Assembly: GCF_900176635.1 (NCBI RefSeq)
Contig: NZ_FXLN01000004.1
Location: forward strand, 1,446,231 to 1,510,230
Length of the DNA: 64,000 nucleotides
Origin: Clostridium merdae
GTDB lineage: Bacteria; Bacillota; Clostridia; Oscillospirales; Acutalibacteraceae
Direction: 5' to 3'
The notes beneath the pieces were generated by a model. That model worked only from the letters and a program-made list of their open reading frames with translations, ran no database searches and was not told the DNA's origin. The translations under genes and the position numbers were made by a program. Within the stretch, counting starts at the first letter, position 1. Each line of letters begins with the position of its first letter. Below, piece by piece: positions 51,414 through 60,103 of the stretch.

Positions 51414-51695
51414 AGAACTGTCCCCTTTTTTAATTAATTTCCTTTTACTCCCGTGTATTATTGAAATCTTTGTTTAAGAACGGAAGTTACATTTTTGATA
51501 CGCTTTGGCTTTAATATATAAAAATAGTACAAATGAGAATGATAATGTCATGTCTGCGCAATGGAAATGCGGATTATTTGCATTTCATCTGCTCCAAAAT
51601 CGGTTGTAATATGCATAAAACTCTCGTTTTTATCTTATTGTATAATTTTACCATACCCATCTTTGAATTTCTACACCGCCATTAATAAATATTAA
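51414..51695. other. Intergenic region with a weak Fur-like site
   Basis: AT-rich, no gene seen. TGAGAATGATAATGTCA near 51533 looks partly like a Fur/PerR-type box, and GAAATGC...GCATTTC (about 51560-51583) is a short hairpin. It must contain the promoter of the S51 gene. Confidence 0.3.
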
Positions 51696-51730
51696 AAAAG
51701 AGCCTGCGGCCAAAAGCCACTAGCTCTTTT
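51696..51730 (-). terminator. Terminator of the CapD-type gene
   Basis: AAAAGAGC (51696-51703) pairs with GCTCTTTT (51723-51730), with an inner GGC/GCC and a 4x4 internal loop; U run on the minus strand. Confidence 0.7.
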
Positions 51731-51744
51731 CGTTAGCAAAAGCT

Positions 51745-53649
51745 TTATTCTTCTGTCTCTTCCTCCACCTGTGCAAGAGCATCGCTCTTCTCCGCATGGC
51801 CGCTGTAGGTTGGCACCAAACGATGAATGATTTCCATCATCTTTACGTTGTTAATGCCCGCACAGTGGCGAAGGTCATCCAGCTCGCTGAGGAACGTTGC
51901 CTCGTTGAATGGAATCGGCGTGCCGATGTAAATCAGCTCATGAGAGGTTTTTGCGCAGCCGCCCTCACTGTCGAGCAACAGCTCTTCAAACAGCTTCTCG
52001 CCGGGGCGTAGACCGGTATAAACAATTTTAATGTCTTGGTCTGGCTCATAGCCCGAAAGACGAATCAAATTACGTGCAAGGTCTGCAATTTTTACAGGCT
52101 GACCCATATCGAGCACAAAAATCTCACCGCCCCTTGCCATACCGCCCGCTTGAAGAACCAAGCGCGCTGCTTCGGGAATCGTCATAAAATAGCGAATGAT
52201 GTCTGGGTGGGTAACCGTTACCGGTCCGCCAGAGGCAATCTGCTTTTTAAACAATGGGATGACACTGCCGTTACTGCCCAGCACGTTGCCAAAACGAACA
52301 GCCACGTAGTCTGTTTTGCTGTTACGGCTAAAGTACTGAATAATCAGCTCACAAATGCGCTTAGTAGCACCCATTACGTTTGTGGGATTTACCGCTTTAT
52401 CGGTAGAAATCAATACCATGCGCTTTACACCGTATTTATCTGCCGCTTTTGCCACATTTAATGTGCCAAACACATTGTTTTTTACCGCTTCGCCAGGGCT
52501 TAGCTCCATTAAGGGCACATGCTTATGCGCCGCCGCATGGAACACAACGTCTGGGCGGCAAACCTCAAACACATGGTTCAGGCGGCTTGCGTCGCGTACA
52601 GAACCAATTAAAACCTCTAAATTCAGGCGCTTAAAACGCATTAATAGCTCATTTTGCAGGTCATACGCATTATTTTCGTAAATATCGAATATGATAATTT
52701 TCTTCGGATTAAACAGTGCAATCTGGCGGCACAGCTCAGAGCCAATGGAGCCGCCACCGCCGGTTACAAGAACCGTTTTATCTTTAAGATAACCGCAGAT
52801 TTCATCAACATCCAGTGTAATTTCATCTCGCCCTAACAGGTCGGTGATCTCCACATCGCGAATGGATTTTGTATCTACGCCGTTCTCCAAAACCTCACTG
52901 TATTCTGGTACGGTTTTCAGTTGACAGCCCGTTTTGGAACAGATATGCAGTATTTCCTGCAAATCCTTTTTTTTCGAAGTTGGTATCGCAAGCAAAATTT
53001 GATCTACATTGTAGCGAGTTGCCATGCGTACAATGCTTTCACGGCCACCTACTACCTTTACACCATGAATGCGGCTGCCGCGCTTGGCACGGTTATCGTC
53101 AATTGCCGCAACGGGTATACCACTGGTTTCAGGCGCGCTTTTCATTTCTTTTATAATCATAGAGCCGGTTTCACCTGCCCCAATAATCATAACACGGTGG
53201 AATTCTTCCTTGTCCTTGCTTCTTGCCATTTGGTTCTTTTTTCTTGCTCTACGCATCAGACGGAAGCTAAAGCGTGAAAAACCAACAAATAAAAGCAGTA
53301 AAATACCACCCATTACATACACCGTAAATGGGAAACGTTCTGGATTAAACAAGGTATAGCCCAGCACAAGCAAAAGTACACTGGCAAAGCCTGTACCAAA
53401 GCAAATCTGAATCAGCTCATCTACACTGGCAAATTGCCACATGGTCGTATAAAACTTTGCAAACGTAAAAACTGCAACACAAATAACTGCCGCCCAAGGC
53501 ATAAAGCGATGGAAAGCATCCACATAATTTGGGGTAATATTATTATCCAGCCGCAGAATAAACGCAATCCAATAGCTGGCATAGACACACACGATGTCCA
53601 ACATTATTTGCAACACCGTGTAAAAAAAACTAACCCTTTTACTCTTCAT
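51745..53649 (-). CDS. Membrane nucleotide-sugar 4,6-dehydratase, CapD/WbpM type
   Basis: 634 residues: four membrane helices in the first 130 residues, a first nucleotide-binding domain (about 140-265, GAGETGSMIIKEM), and a short-chain-dehydrogenase catalytic domain from about 285 with VTGGGGSIGSE. The catalytic region reads STDKAVNPTNVMGATKR: Met replaces the usual Tyr before the Lys, as in WbpM. The family removes water from UDP-GlcNAc to give a 4-keto-6-deoxy sugar. Its product could feed a 4-aminotransferase such as the gene at 3454. It is not beside other glycan genes here. Confidence 0.94.
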   Translation of the reverse strand: MKSKRVSFFYTVLQIMLDIVCVYASYWIAFILRLDNNITPNYVDAFHRFMPWAAVICVAVFTFAKFYTTMWQFASVDELIQICFGTGFASVLLLVLGYTLFNPERFPFTVYVMGGILLLLFVGFSRFSFRLMRRARKKNQMARSKDKEEFHRVMIIGAGETGSMIIKEMKSAPETSGIPVAAIDDNRAKRGSRIHGVKVVGGRESIVRMATRYNVDQILLAIPTSKKKDLQEILHICSKTGCQLKTVPEYSEVLENGVDTKSIRDVEITDLLGRDEITLDVDEICGYLKDKTVLVTGGGGSIGSELCRQIALFNPKKIIIFDIYENNAYDLQNELLMRFKRLNLEVLIGSVRDASRLNHVFEVCRPDVVFHAAAHKHVPLMELSPGEAVKNNVFGTLNVAKAADKYGVKRMVLISTDKAVNPTNVMGATKRICELIIQYFSRNSKTDYVAVRFGNVLGSNGSVIPLFKKQIASGGPVTVTHPDIIRYFMTIPEAARLVLQAGGMARGGEIFVLDMGQPVKIADLARNLIRLSGYEPDQDIKIVYTGLRPGEKLFEELLLDSEGGCAKTSHELIYIGTPIPFNEATFLSELDDLRHCAGINNVKMMEIIHRLVPTYSGHAEKSDALAQVEEETEE

Positions 53650-53788
53650 GTAAACTACTCCCGAATGCCATTGTAAAATATCAACTCATAGAGTATATCA
53701 CAATCAAACAACAAAAGAAATATGAAATTCGTGAATTCGACGACTTCCGATACTCGCTTTCGTTCTATTATTCCGAAAACGAACCATA

Positions 53789-54400
53789 TTATTGCAGAGA
53801 GCACTTTTGCACTCCTACCACTCGCAGTGGCGGACCCTCTAAAAAATAAATGATGTCGGAAAGCCGCTCCGCTTCCTCTTGATTGTGAGTAACTAAAATG
53901 TTGAGTGCATTTGAAAAAGATTGCTTTAACAGCTCTGCCATCTCTTGTGAGGCTGCATAATCGAGTGCATGAAACGGTTCATCGAGCAAAAATACATCGC
54001 CACCAAATGCAAGAGCGCGCGCAAAAGACACTCGCTGCCGCTGCCCTCCTGAAAGCTCCCTTGGGTACTGCCCGGCATACGAAAGCAGTCCCACGGCAGA
54101 CAGCCACTCGCGTGCGGTTTTCTCACTTCCCGCAGGAAGCACCAGCTCTATGTTCTCTTGTACAGTGGACCAAGGCAAAAGTCGGCTCTCTTGAAATACA
54201 TACGATATTTTCTTGCCCGAAAGCCCTAACATACTCCCACTTTCTGGCTTCTGAGTTCCCGCGATACAGTTAAGCAATGTTGTTTTGCCACAGCCGGAGG
54301 GGCCAAATAGGCAAACGGTACCGGTGTCTGGCAATTCCAAAGAGAAATCTTTTAACACGGTGCGCTCCGAGAACCGGAGGTTTAACTGTTCCAGCTTCAA
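53789..54400 (-). CDS. ABC transporter ATPase, SsuB/TauB-like
   Basis: 203 residues, shorter than the usual 240-260. Walker A GPSGCGKTTLL, signature LSGGQRQRVSFARAL and Walker B VFLLDEP are intact, with the H-loop THNQEEAERLS. The TTG at 54400 follows GGGGGGAGGGG and overlaps the permease stop by 4 bases; longer upstream frames only read through the permease. It energises uptake with the permease and lipoprotein encoded before it. The truncation is at the C-terminus, after the H-loop, so activity should be kept. Confidence 0.92.
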   Translation of the reverse strand: MKLEQLNLRFSERTVLKDFSLELPDTGTVCLFGPSGCGKTTLLNCIAGTQKPESGSMLGLSGKKISYVFQESRLLPWSTVQENIELVLPAGSEKTAREWLSAVGLLSYAGQYPRELSGGQRQRVSFARALAFGGDVFLLDEPFHALDYAASQEMAELLKQSFSNALNILVTHNQEEAERLSDIIYFLEGPPLRVVGVQKCSLQ

Positions 54401-55158
54401 CGTTTCCCCTCCCCCCAAGGTATGCGGCGAAGACACACCAAAAGCAGCCGTTCCAATGCCACACTCATCACGATGACCACAACCGTCCACGCGAATAGGT
54501 CGGTAGTATCCAAGTAGATTTTCGCACCGTAAATACGACCGCCAATGGACTCTCTTGTATTTGCCAAAACCTCCGCCGCAACACCGGCTTTCCACGCCAA
54601 ACCAATCCCCGTTGTAAATGCCGCCGCCAAATAAGGCATTACCGTTGGAATATAAACGTGCCGCAATGTTTTCCACCAGCTCAAACGAAAAACGTGTGCC
54701 ATCTCCAGCAGTTCACGCTCCGTTGAGGCAACCCCTTGGCACACATTGCTAAAAACAATGGGCAACACAATAAGACCCGCAATAAATGCCGGTACTTGAG
54801 GCGTCTGAATCCAAACAAGCGCCAGTATAATAAAAGAAGCAACCGGTGTAGCCTTTACCGCACTCAGCAGCGGGTAAATGAGCTCATATAATAAATGAAA
54901 CCGGCTGCAAAGTGCCCCAAACGCAATTCCCAGAAATGATGCACACAAGAAGCCAAGCGCCACATTATAGAGCGAAACACCCGCAGAAAGCCAAAAATCT
55001 GCCTGCTGTGACAATGTAATAATACGAAGCAAAGTCTGGGCAGGAGACACCAACAGTATCTCCTGTCCCACACTTTGGTAAAGAAGCTGCCACACGGCAA
55101 GCCAAAACACTGCTACGCTCAGTGTACGCACCACACGAGGAATAACCGCCCTACTCAT
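54397..55158 (-). CDS. ABC transporter permease, SsuC/TauC-like
   Basis: A 253-residue inner-membrane protein with six helices. The coupling motif reads EMAHVFRLSWWKTLRHVYIPTVMPYL (EAA-loop type). The GLAWKAGVAAEVLA segment is typical of nitrate/sulfonate/taurine-family permeases. The ATG overlaps the stop of the lipoprotein gene (ATGA). Which compound is carried depends on the binding protein and is not known. Confidence 0.92.
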   Translation of the reverse strand: MSRAVIPRVVRTLSVAVFWLAVWQLLYQSVGQEILLVSPAQTLLRIITLSQQADFWLSAGVSLYNVALGFLCASFLGIAFGALCSRFHLLYELIYPLLSAVKATPVASFIILALVWIQTPQVPAFIAGLIVLPIVFSNVCQGVASTERELLEMAHVFRLSWWKTLRHVYIPTVMPYLAAAFTTGIGLAWKAGVAAEVLANTRESIGGRIYGAKIYLDTTDLFAWTVVVIVMSVALERLLLVCLRRIPWGEGKR

Positions 55159-56204
55159 CCGGCATTATTCTGGTAATAGAAGTCATCCTTCGGAAAAGCA
55201 CCGCCAATGGATTTGGGATTGTAGTTCGAAAGAACCTTGAGGAAATCTTCCGCTTTCACACGCATATCTTCTCCTGCGATGAATACAATGTTGCAGTTGG
55301 GGATTGCTTTTTGCGCTACCGCGGCAGGCATAATCCCGTATTTTTCAGACAAAGCACCTGCCGGCTGTGGGTTTTGATTCACATATTCAACCGACTTTTG
55401 GTACTCCGCCAAAAAGCCGTTGAATGCACCGCGATTCTGTTCTGTATACTCACTGCGTACAACAAGTGCACCCATGGTAAGAACACTCGCACCTTGGTCG
55501 GCCTTTTTCACAGCGGCATCCCATTCCGTTGTAAAATTCAAGGCGGGTTTCAGCTTTGCATTTTTGGTGGTTACCTGTGTTACAAACGGCTCTGGCAGAA
55601 CTGCCGCCGTAATTTTACCTGCCAAAAGCTGCGAGGCCACCTCGCTATGCTCGGTAAGGTATTGTACCTTTACATCGTTTTTCAGACCGTTTGCCGATAA
55701 GATATAATCCAAAGCATATTCGGGCACAGCACCTTGACCGGAGGACACAATGCTCTTGCCCTTTAGGTCTGCAATGCTCTTTATGCTTTCATCACTGGTG
55801 ACCAAATATAAAATCCCCAGTGTATTAATTGCGGCAAGCTGCACTTTGCCATTCGTTTTATTGTAAAGTGTAGCCGCAAGGTTGGTAGGAACAGCGGCGG
55901 CATCTAGCTCACCGGAGACGAGCTTTGCCACAACCTCATCCGGGCTGCCAGCAACGGTAAAGCTATATTCATTGGCAGCCGTTTTCTGGCTGTTGTTTTC
56001 CATAACCTGCAGCATACCAAGACCGGTCGGGCCTTTGAGCACACCTACGCGCAGTGCTTTCTTCTCCACAGTAGCGGATGCCATACTGCTCTCTGGCTGA
56101 ACAGCCGCAGAGGAGGAAGCAGCCGGCTGGCTAGCGCAACCTGCACTCAATGCCAGCACAAGTGCAGACAAAACGAAACCTGTGATTCTTTTCATCATGT
56201 TCAT
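55155..56204 (-). CDS. ABC transporter substrate-binding lipoprotein, NMT1/SsuA-like
   Basis: 349 residues with a lipoprotein signal (LVLALSAGC, lipidated Cys at about 23), a Ser/Ala linker and an NMT1/SsuA-like bilobed domain: RVGVLKGPTGLGMLQVMENN, GELDAAAVPTNLAATLYNK, LKGKSIVSSGQGAVPEYAL. The GPTGLGM start of the fold differs from sulfonate and taurine binders, so the ligand is open. ATG 56204 (MNMMKR) follows AGAGGG. Promoter with two tandem 11-bp repeats at 56281-56308. Confidence 0.9.
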   Translation of the reverse strand: MNMMKRITGFVLSALVLALSAGCASQPAASSSAAVQPESSMASATVEKKALRVGVLKGPTGLGMLQVMENNSQKTAANEYSFTVAGSPDEVVAKLVSGELDAAAVPTNLAATLYNKTNGKVQLAAINTLGILYLVTSDESIKSIADLKGKSIVSSGQGAVPEYALDYILSANGLKNDVKVQYLTEHSEVASQLLAGKITAAVLPEPFVTQVTTKNAKLKPALNFTTEWDAAVKKADQGASVLTMGALVVRSEYTEQNRGAFNGFLAEYQKSVEYVNQNPQPAGALSEKYGIMPAAVAQKAIPNCNIVFIAGEDMRVKAEDFLKVLSNYNPKSIGGAFPKDDFYYQNNAG

Positions 56205-56280
56205 GAAATCCCTCTTTTCCATCTCTTGTTCCTATTTTGCAAACCATTTTGTATTGCCAAAGCCAAGCTTTCAGGAACCC

Positions 56281-56308
56281 ACTTATACTATCATCAAACT
56301 ATCATCAA
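56281..56308 (-). promoter_or_regulatory. Promoter with tandem repeats for the ABC transporter operon
   Basis: Minus strand TTTGAT (56308-56303), 16-nt spacer, TATAAG (56286-56281). Two head-to-tail copies of ACTATCATCAA (56286-56296 and 56297-56307) cover the -35 and spacer, as an operator might. Confidence 0.45.
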
Positions 56309-56334
56309 ATTGTTTTCTGCCATCTTTTCACGAA

Positions 56335-56361
56335 AAAACCGGTGCACACGGCACCGGTTTT
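56335..56361 (-). terminator. Terminator of the CD1247-like gene
   Basis: AAAACCGGTGC (56335-56345) pairs with GCACCGGTTTT (56351-56361), 5-nt loop; T runs on both strands. Confidence 0.88.
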
Positions 56362-56389
56362 CCCAAAGTAGGTTTGTCCCACTTAAATA

Positions 56390-56830
56390 TCAGTGGTGGT
56401 GATGCTCACAGCCGCAACCGCAGCCATCTTCGTCTTCCTCCACAAGGCCTTCCAAATCGAACTCCAGGTTTTCACCGCAGCTCGGGCAATCGATATGGCC
56501 TTCATTGATGATGTCCTCTGTCAAGCAAAGCGTTTCGTTGCATGCCGGGCAGGTTACCTCGTAATAACAATCATCGTCATCAGCATCATATTCCTCGTCT
56601 TCATCCTCGTCGCCGTAGAATTCCTCCTCCAGCGTACCCAGATCCTCGTCAACAGCATCGAGCTGATCTGCCAACTCTTCGTGATCCGCCTCAATATCCG
56701 CCAAGGTCAGCGCAATATCATCCAGCAAATCAATAATTGCATTGAGTACCTTAACCTCTTTCTTGTCCGTATCCAGCTCAAGACCCTCGGTCAGGCCACG
56801 GATGTAAGCCACTTTCTCTGTGTTGGTCAT
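56390..56830 (-). CDS. CD1247-like protein with zinc ribbon and metal-binding tail
   Basis: 146 residues. An N-terminal helical domain (about 1-65: TEKVAYIRGLTEGLELD and LLDDIALTLADIEADHEEL) matches the CD1247 N-terminal domain family. A strongly acidic linker (Asp/Glu run) follows, then a zinc ribbon with CPAC and CPSC, another acidic segment, and a tail GCGCGCEHHHH. The tail looks able to bind nickel, copper or zinc. Function unknown. GGGGGC before the ATG. It stands beside efp but is probably a separate unit. Confidence 0.85.
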   Translation of the reverse strand: MTNTEKVAYIRGLTEGLELDTDKKEVKVLNAIIDLLDDIALTLADIEADHEELADQLDAVDEDLGTLEEEFYGDEDEDEEYDADDDDCYYEVTCPACNETLCLTEDIINEGHIDCPSCGENLEFDLEGLVEEDEDGCGCGCEHHHH

Positions 56831-57003
56831 AATGATGCCCCCTTTTCATTAATATATCATATATCATCAAGCTTGCCAAAAAGATAAACCGTTTGGCAAG
56901 CGGATGATTCCATGCTCTTTCAGCGCCCAAAGCGTTTGCTTTTGCCTGCACCGTAAAGCAAAATAAATGCCCGCACAACGTGATAATCAATAAAGATTAT
57001 GCG

Positions 57004-57561
57004 TTATGCACGCTCCATATATTCACCGGTTCTGGTGTCAATACGAATCATTTCGTCCTGGTCAATGAACAGCGGCACACGAATAACAGCGCCGGTCTCC
57101 AGTGTAGCAGGCTTAGTTGCATTGGTTGCAGTGTCACCCTTAAAGCCGGGGTCTGTTTCGGTAATTTGCAGCTCAACAAAGTTGGGCGGCTCTACCCCAA
57201 ACACATTGCCCTTGTAAGAGAGAACCTTACATTCCATATTTTCTTTTACAAAACGGAAGTTATCACCCAAAACAGACTTATTAATCGGGATCTGCTCATA
57301 GGTCTCATTGTCCATGAAATAGTACAGATCACCGTCGCTGTACAAATACTGCATGTCCTTGCGCTCCACAAAGGCAGTGGGATATTTATCATTGGGGTTA
57401 AAGGTTCTTTCTGTCACAGCTCCGGAGATTACATTTCTAATCTTGGTACGGACAAACGCCGCGCCTTTTCCAGGCTTGACGTGCTGGAATTCTATAATGG
57501 AGACAACGTTGCCGTCCATTTCAAAGGTCACGCCATTGCGAAAATCGCCTGCTGATATCAT
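57004..57561 (-). CDS. efp: Elongation factor P
   Basis: A 185-residue translation factor that rescues ribosomes stalled at proline runs. Three beta-barrel domains are visible; the domain I loop [12 protein letters not shown] holds the conserved Lys that is modified in many bacteria, and domain III ends in [31 protein letters not shown] precedes the ATG. No efp-modifying genes lie in this window. Confidence 0.97.
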   Translation of the reverse strand: MISAGDFRNGVTFEMDGNVVSIIEFQHVKPGKGAAFVRTKIRNVISGAVTERTFNPNDKYPTAFVERKDMQYLYSDGDLYYFMDNETYEQIPINKSVLGDNFRFVKENMECKVLSYKGNVFGVEPPNFVELQITETDPGFKGDTATNATKPATLETGAVIRVPLFIDQDEMIRIDTRTGEYMERA

Positions 57562-57973
57562 GGGTTCTATTCCTCCAAATTATTATTTACTATCCCATAG
57601 TTTATAATATTTTTTCCCGTTTTTCAAGCATTATCTGATAAAGTTTAGAAAACACGACGTTTCCATACGCTTTTCACGAATTCTTTTATAAAAAATATTT
57701 TTCATTCTTTTCTTAAATTAGATAGTGCGATTGCATCGCGCATGGTATAATACAAAAAGAACCAAAATTTTACTATAATCGATACATCTTGCACTTGCGT
57801 GCTTTCCATATCCTTTCTGTATCTAAAGTCAATGAACTGTAACTTTTCTTATTAAGAGGCTACGTATCACCCGTTCCTGTATATCTTCATACCATAAAAA
57901 ATAAATGGAATTAAAGGCACTCTGAGAATTGCTCAGCCTGCATTCCCATTCAATATGGGAAAGGAGAACTTTC
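57562..57973 (+). promoter_or_regulatory. Upstream region of the PilZ gene
   Basis: AT-rich, no gene. TGG-TATAAT at 57743-57751 is an extended -10 promoter element without a good -35, about 225 nt before the ATG. A small hairpin (CCCATTCAATATGGG) sits just before AAAGGAG. No sigma-28 box seen. Confidence 0.45.
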
Positions 57974-58708
57974 ATGAGATCATCCTATATCAACCCAGGT
58001 GATAAAATCAACATCAGCGTTAAAGTTAGTGACGGCCCCAAGCGTTCTTACATGAGCTATATTGACACCATTGTAGATGAGCAAACCCTATTAATTTATA
58101 CTCCCATTTTTAAAGGGCAAGTCATTCGGCTTACCACCTTTGAGGATTATGAGTTTATTTTTTACGCGCAAACCGGGCTATACCGAACCGACGGCAAGGT
58201 TCTTGCAAACTACGTAGAAAATAACGTAGCCATTGTGAAAATACAAATCGGTAAGCTGGAATCCATTCAGCGCCGTGAGTTCTACCGCGTAAATACTACC
58301 TTCGATTTTACATATACCCGCCCCATGCTTGGAGCGGATGCAAACGGAGTACTCCCTGTGCACTTTGCTACTGGTGAAAATATTAGTGGAGGTGGGTTGT
58401 GTTTTCTTTCGCCTACCCTACTTTCCGAAGAAGAGCCCATTGACTGTACCCTACCGCTTAAGGACCATATGATTGCCGTAGAAGCAATTGTTCTGCATGC
58501 TGGTTCACCGGATGAATCCAGAGAGCTGTATGGTCAATACGAATACCGCTCCCGTTTCTTCTTCCGCGACAAGCGCGATCAAGAAGCCGTGATGCAATAC
58601 GTGTTCGAGAAGCAGCGTGATATTTTACTCCGACGCAAAATGCAGTTTGAAGCCTCCGATTCTGTTGATGAGAGCAGCAGCGCCAGCACGCCGCCACGGC
58701 GCCGGTAA
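57974..58708 (+). CDS. PilZ-domain c-di-GMP receptor, YcgR-like
   Basis: 244 residues. A YcgR-type N-terminal domain (about 1-95: INPGDKINISVKVSDGPKRSYMSYIDTI) precedes a PilZ domain (about 96-225). The c-di-GMP ligands are there: RREFYR (RxxxR) at about 99-104 and NISGGGL (N/DxSxxG) at about 139-145. YcgR-type proteins slow the flagellar motor when c-di-GMP is high. The C-terminal tail (DSVDESSSASTPPRRR) is disordered. ATG 57974 follows AAAGGAG; the longer upstream reading lacks a site. Confidence 0.92.
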   Translation: MRSSYINPGDKINISVKVSDGPKRSYMSYIDTIVDEQTLLIYTPIFKGQVIRLTTFEDYEFIFYAQTGLYRTDGKVLANYVENNVAIVKIQIGKLESIQRREFYRVNTTFDFTYTRPMLGADANGVLPVHFATGENISGGGLCFLSPTLLSEEEPIDCTLPLKDHMIAVEAIVLHAGSPDESRELYGQYEYRSRFFFRDKRDQEAVMQYVFEKQRDILLRRKMQFEASDSVDESSSASTPPRRR

Positions 58709-58728
58709 AAGCCACTTCTATAAAACAC

Positions 58729-58760
58729 AAATCCCTTTGGTTCGCCAGAGGGATTTTTTG
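58729..58760 (+). terminator. Terminator of the PilZ gene
   Basis: 12-bp stem (58729-58740 with 58745-58756) closed by a stable TTCG tetraloop, then T run. Confidence 0.92.
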
Positions 58761-58814
58761 TTCTCTTATATTCTATTTCTTCTCTATTTTTTCAATTAAA
58801 AGCAAATAGCTATG

Positions 58815-58850
58815 AAAAAGCCACTGTACCGTATTGGTACAGCGGCTTTT
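58815..58850 (-). terminator. Terminator of pta
   Basis: 15-bp stem (58816-58830 with 58836-58850) with one A-C mismatch, 5-nt loop, U run on the minus strand. Confidence 0.85.
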
Positions 58851-58871
58851 CGGTACCACCGAAGCGCAAAA

Positions 58872-59843
58872 TTACTTTTGTGCAGCGGTGATGATTGCCA
58901 TTTTATAGACTTCCTCAGCATTGCAGCCTCTGGAAAGATCGTTAATCGGAGCATTGAGACCTTGCAGCAGCGGGCCGTAAGCTTCGAAACCGCCCAAACG
59001 CTGGCCGATTTTGTAACCGATATTACCGGCATCTACATCCGGGAAAATAAAGGTATTGGCATGGCCGGCAAGAGTGCTTCCCTTTGCCTTGGTTTTCGCA
59101 ACCTCGGGAGAGAACGCAGCGTCAAACTGCAATTCGCCATCCACGGGGAAATCGGGGTTTGCTTCCTTAACCTTAGCCGTAGCATTCTGCATTAAGGTAA
59201 CCGAATCGCCTTTACCAGAACCAAAGGAGCTGTAAGAGAGCAATGCAACCTGCGGGTCAATACCGAACAAGCGGGCAGTGCGAGCAGTCTCCATAGTGAT
59301 TTCAACCAGCTCATCTTCGTTCGGCGCAATGTTGATTGCGCAGTCACCCATTGCATACTTCTCTTCCTTACCGTCTTTCACTCGGTACATAATAAAGCAG
59401 CTTGAAACAATTTTGTTGCCGGGCTTTGTTTTAATCAGCTGCAAAGCAGGCCGAACCGTGTCTGCTGTTGAGTAGGTTGCGCCACCGAGCAGGCAATCTA
59501 CATAGCCGATTTTTACAAGCATGGTTCCAAAATAGTTGCCTTTGGCAAGTGCAGCTCTGCAGGCATCTGCATCCATTTTGCCTTTACGCAGTTCCACCAT
59601 TTTGTCTACCATTTCGTCGAATCTCTCGAAATTAGCGGGGTCTACAATCTCAATCCCCTCAATGTTAAAACCGCCTTCTTTTGCGGCGGCTTCAATCTCA
59701 GCCGGGTCGCCGAGCAGCACCGGCACGAGAATCCCCTGCTGATGAAGACGAACGGCCGCACTCAGAATCCTGGGTTCCGAACCTTCTGTGAACACAAGTC
59801 TTCTGTTTTTGCCCTCCAGCTGTGCAATCAGCTCTTCAAACAT
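58872..59843 (-). CDS. pta: Phosphate acetyltransferase
   Basis: A 323-residue single-domain Pta that converts acetyl-CoA and phosphate to acetyl phosphate for ATP by acetate kinase. Motifs: RLVFTEGSEPRILSAA, GGATYSTADTVRPALQLIKT, MYRVKDGKEEKYAMGDCAINI, LSYSSFGSGKGDS, and the C-terminal ANTFIFPDVDAGNIGYKI. Ala/Thr-rich regulatory domains of long Pta forms are absent. ackA is not next to it. Acetate formation fits a fermentative anaerobe. Confidence 0.95.
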   Translation of the reverse strand: MFEELIAQLEGKNRRLVFTEGSEPRILSAAVRLHQQGILVPVLLGDPAEIEAAAKEGGFNIEGIEIVDPANFERFDEMVDKMVELRKGKMDADACRAALAKGNYFGTMLVKIGYVDCLLGGATYSTADTVRPALQLIKTKPGNKIVSSCFIMYRVKDGKEEKYAMGDCAINIAPNEDELVEITMETARTARLFGIDPQVALLSYSSFGSGKGDSVTLMQNATAKVKEANPDFPVDGELQFDAAFSPEVAKTKAKGSTLAGHANTFIFPDVDAGNIGYKIGQRLGGFEAYGPLLQGLNAPINDLSRGCNAEEVYKMAIITAAQK

Positions 59844-60002
59844 CTCACTTTTCCTCCGTTACATACATATTACAGCCCACATCCGTAGACTTCTGCGTTC
59901 TTTATTATACACCGTGCAAGTTGACAATATCAACACTCTTTTGACTATTTTGAGACGGAAAAGCATATTATGACTGTTTTTTACGTGTTTTTACAAAAAA
60001 TG

Positions 60003-60039
60003 CAGGCGTAAATTGGAGGCAAAACTCCACTTACGCCTG
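60003..60039 (-). terminator. Terminator of the M24 peptidase gene
   Basis: CAGGCGTAA (60003-60011) pairs with TTACGCCTG (60031-60039); an inner TGGAG/CTCCA continues after a small bulge; on the minus strand a CATTTTTT run follows. Confidence 0.75.
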
Positions 60040-60103
60040 TAAATGATATTCTATAAAGAAAAAACGTCTTATTTTTCGATGGTATTTATTGGTGAATCGA
60101 GTT

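Noticed and set aside
51525..51550. Fur box
   Set aside because: Only partial match to the 7-1-7 pattern and no iron-related gene next to it.
56872..56900. Inverted repeat CTTGCCAAA/TTTGGCAAG as a terminator of efp
   Set aside because: Loop of 11 nt and no T run on the minus strand; it may be a protein site but nothing supports this.
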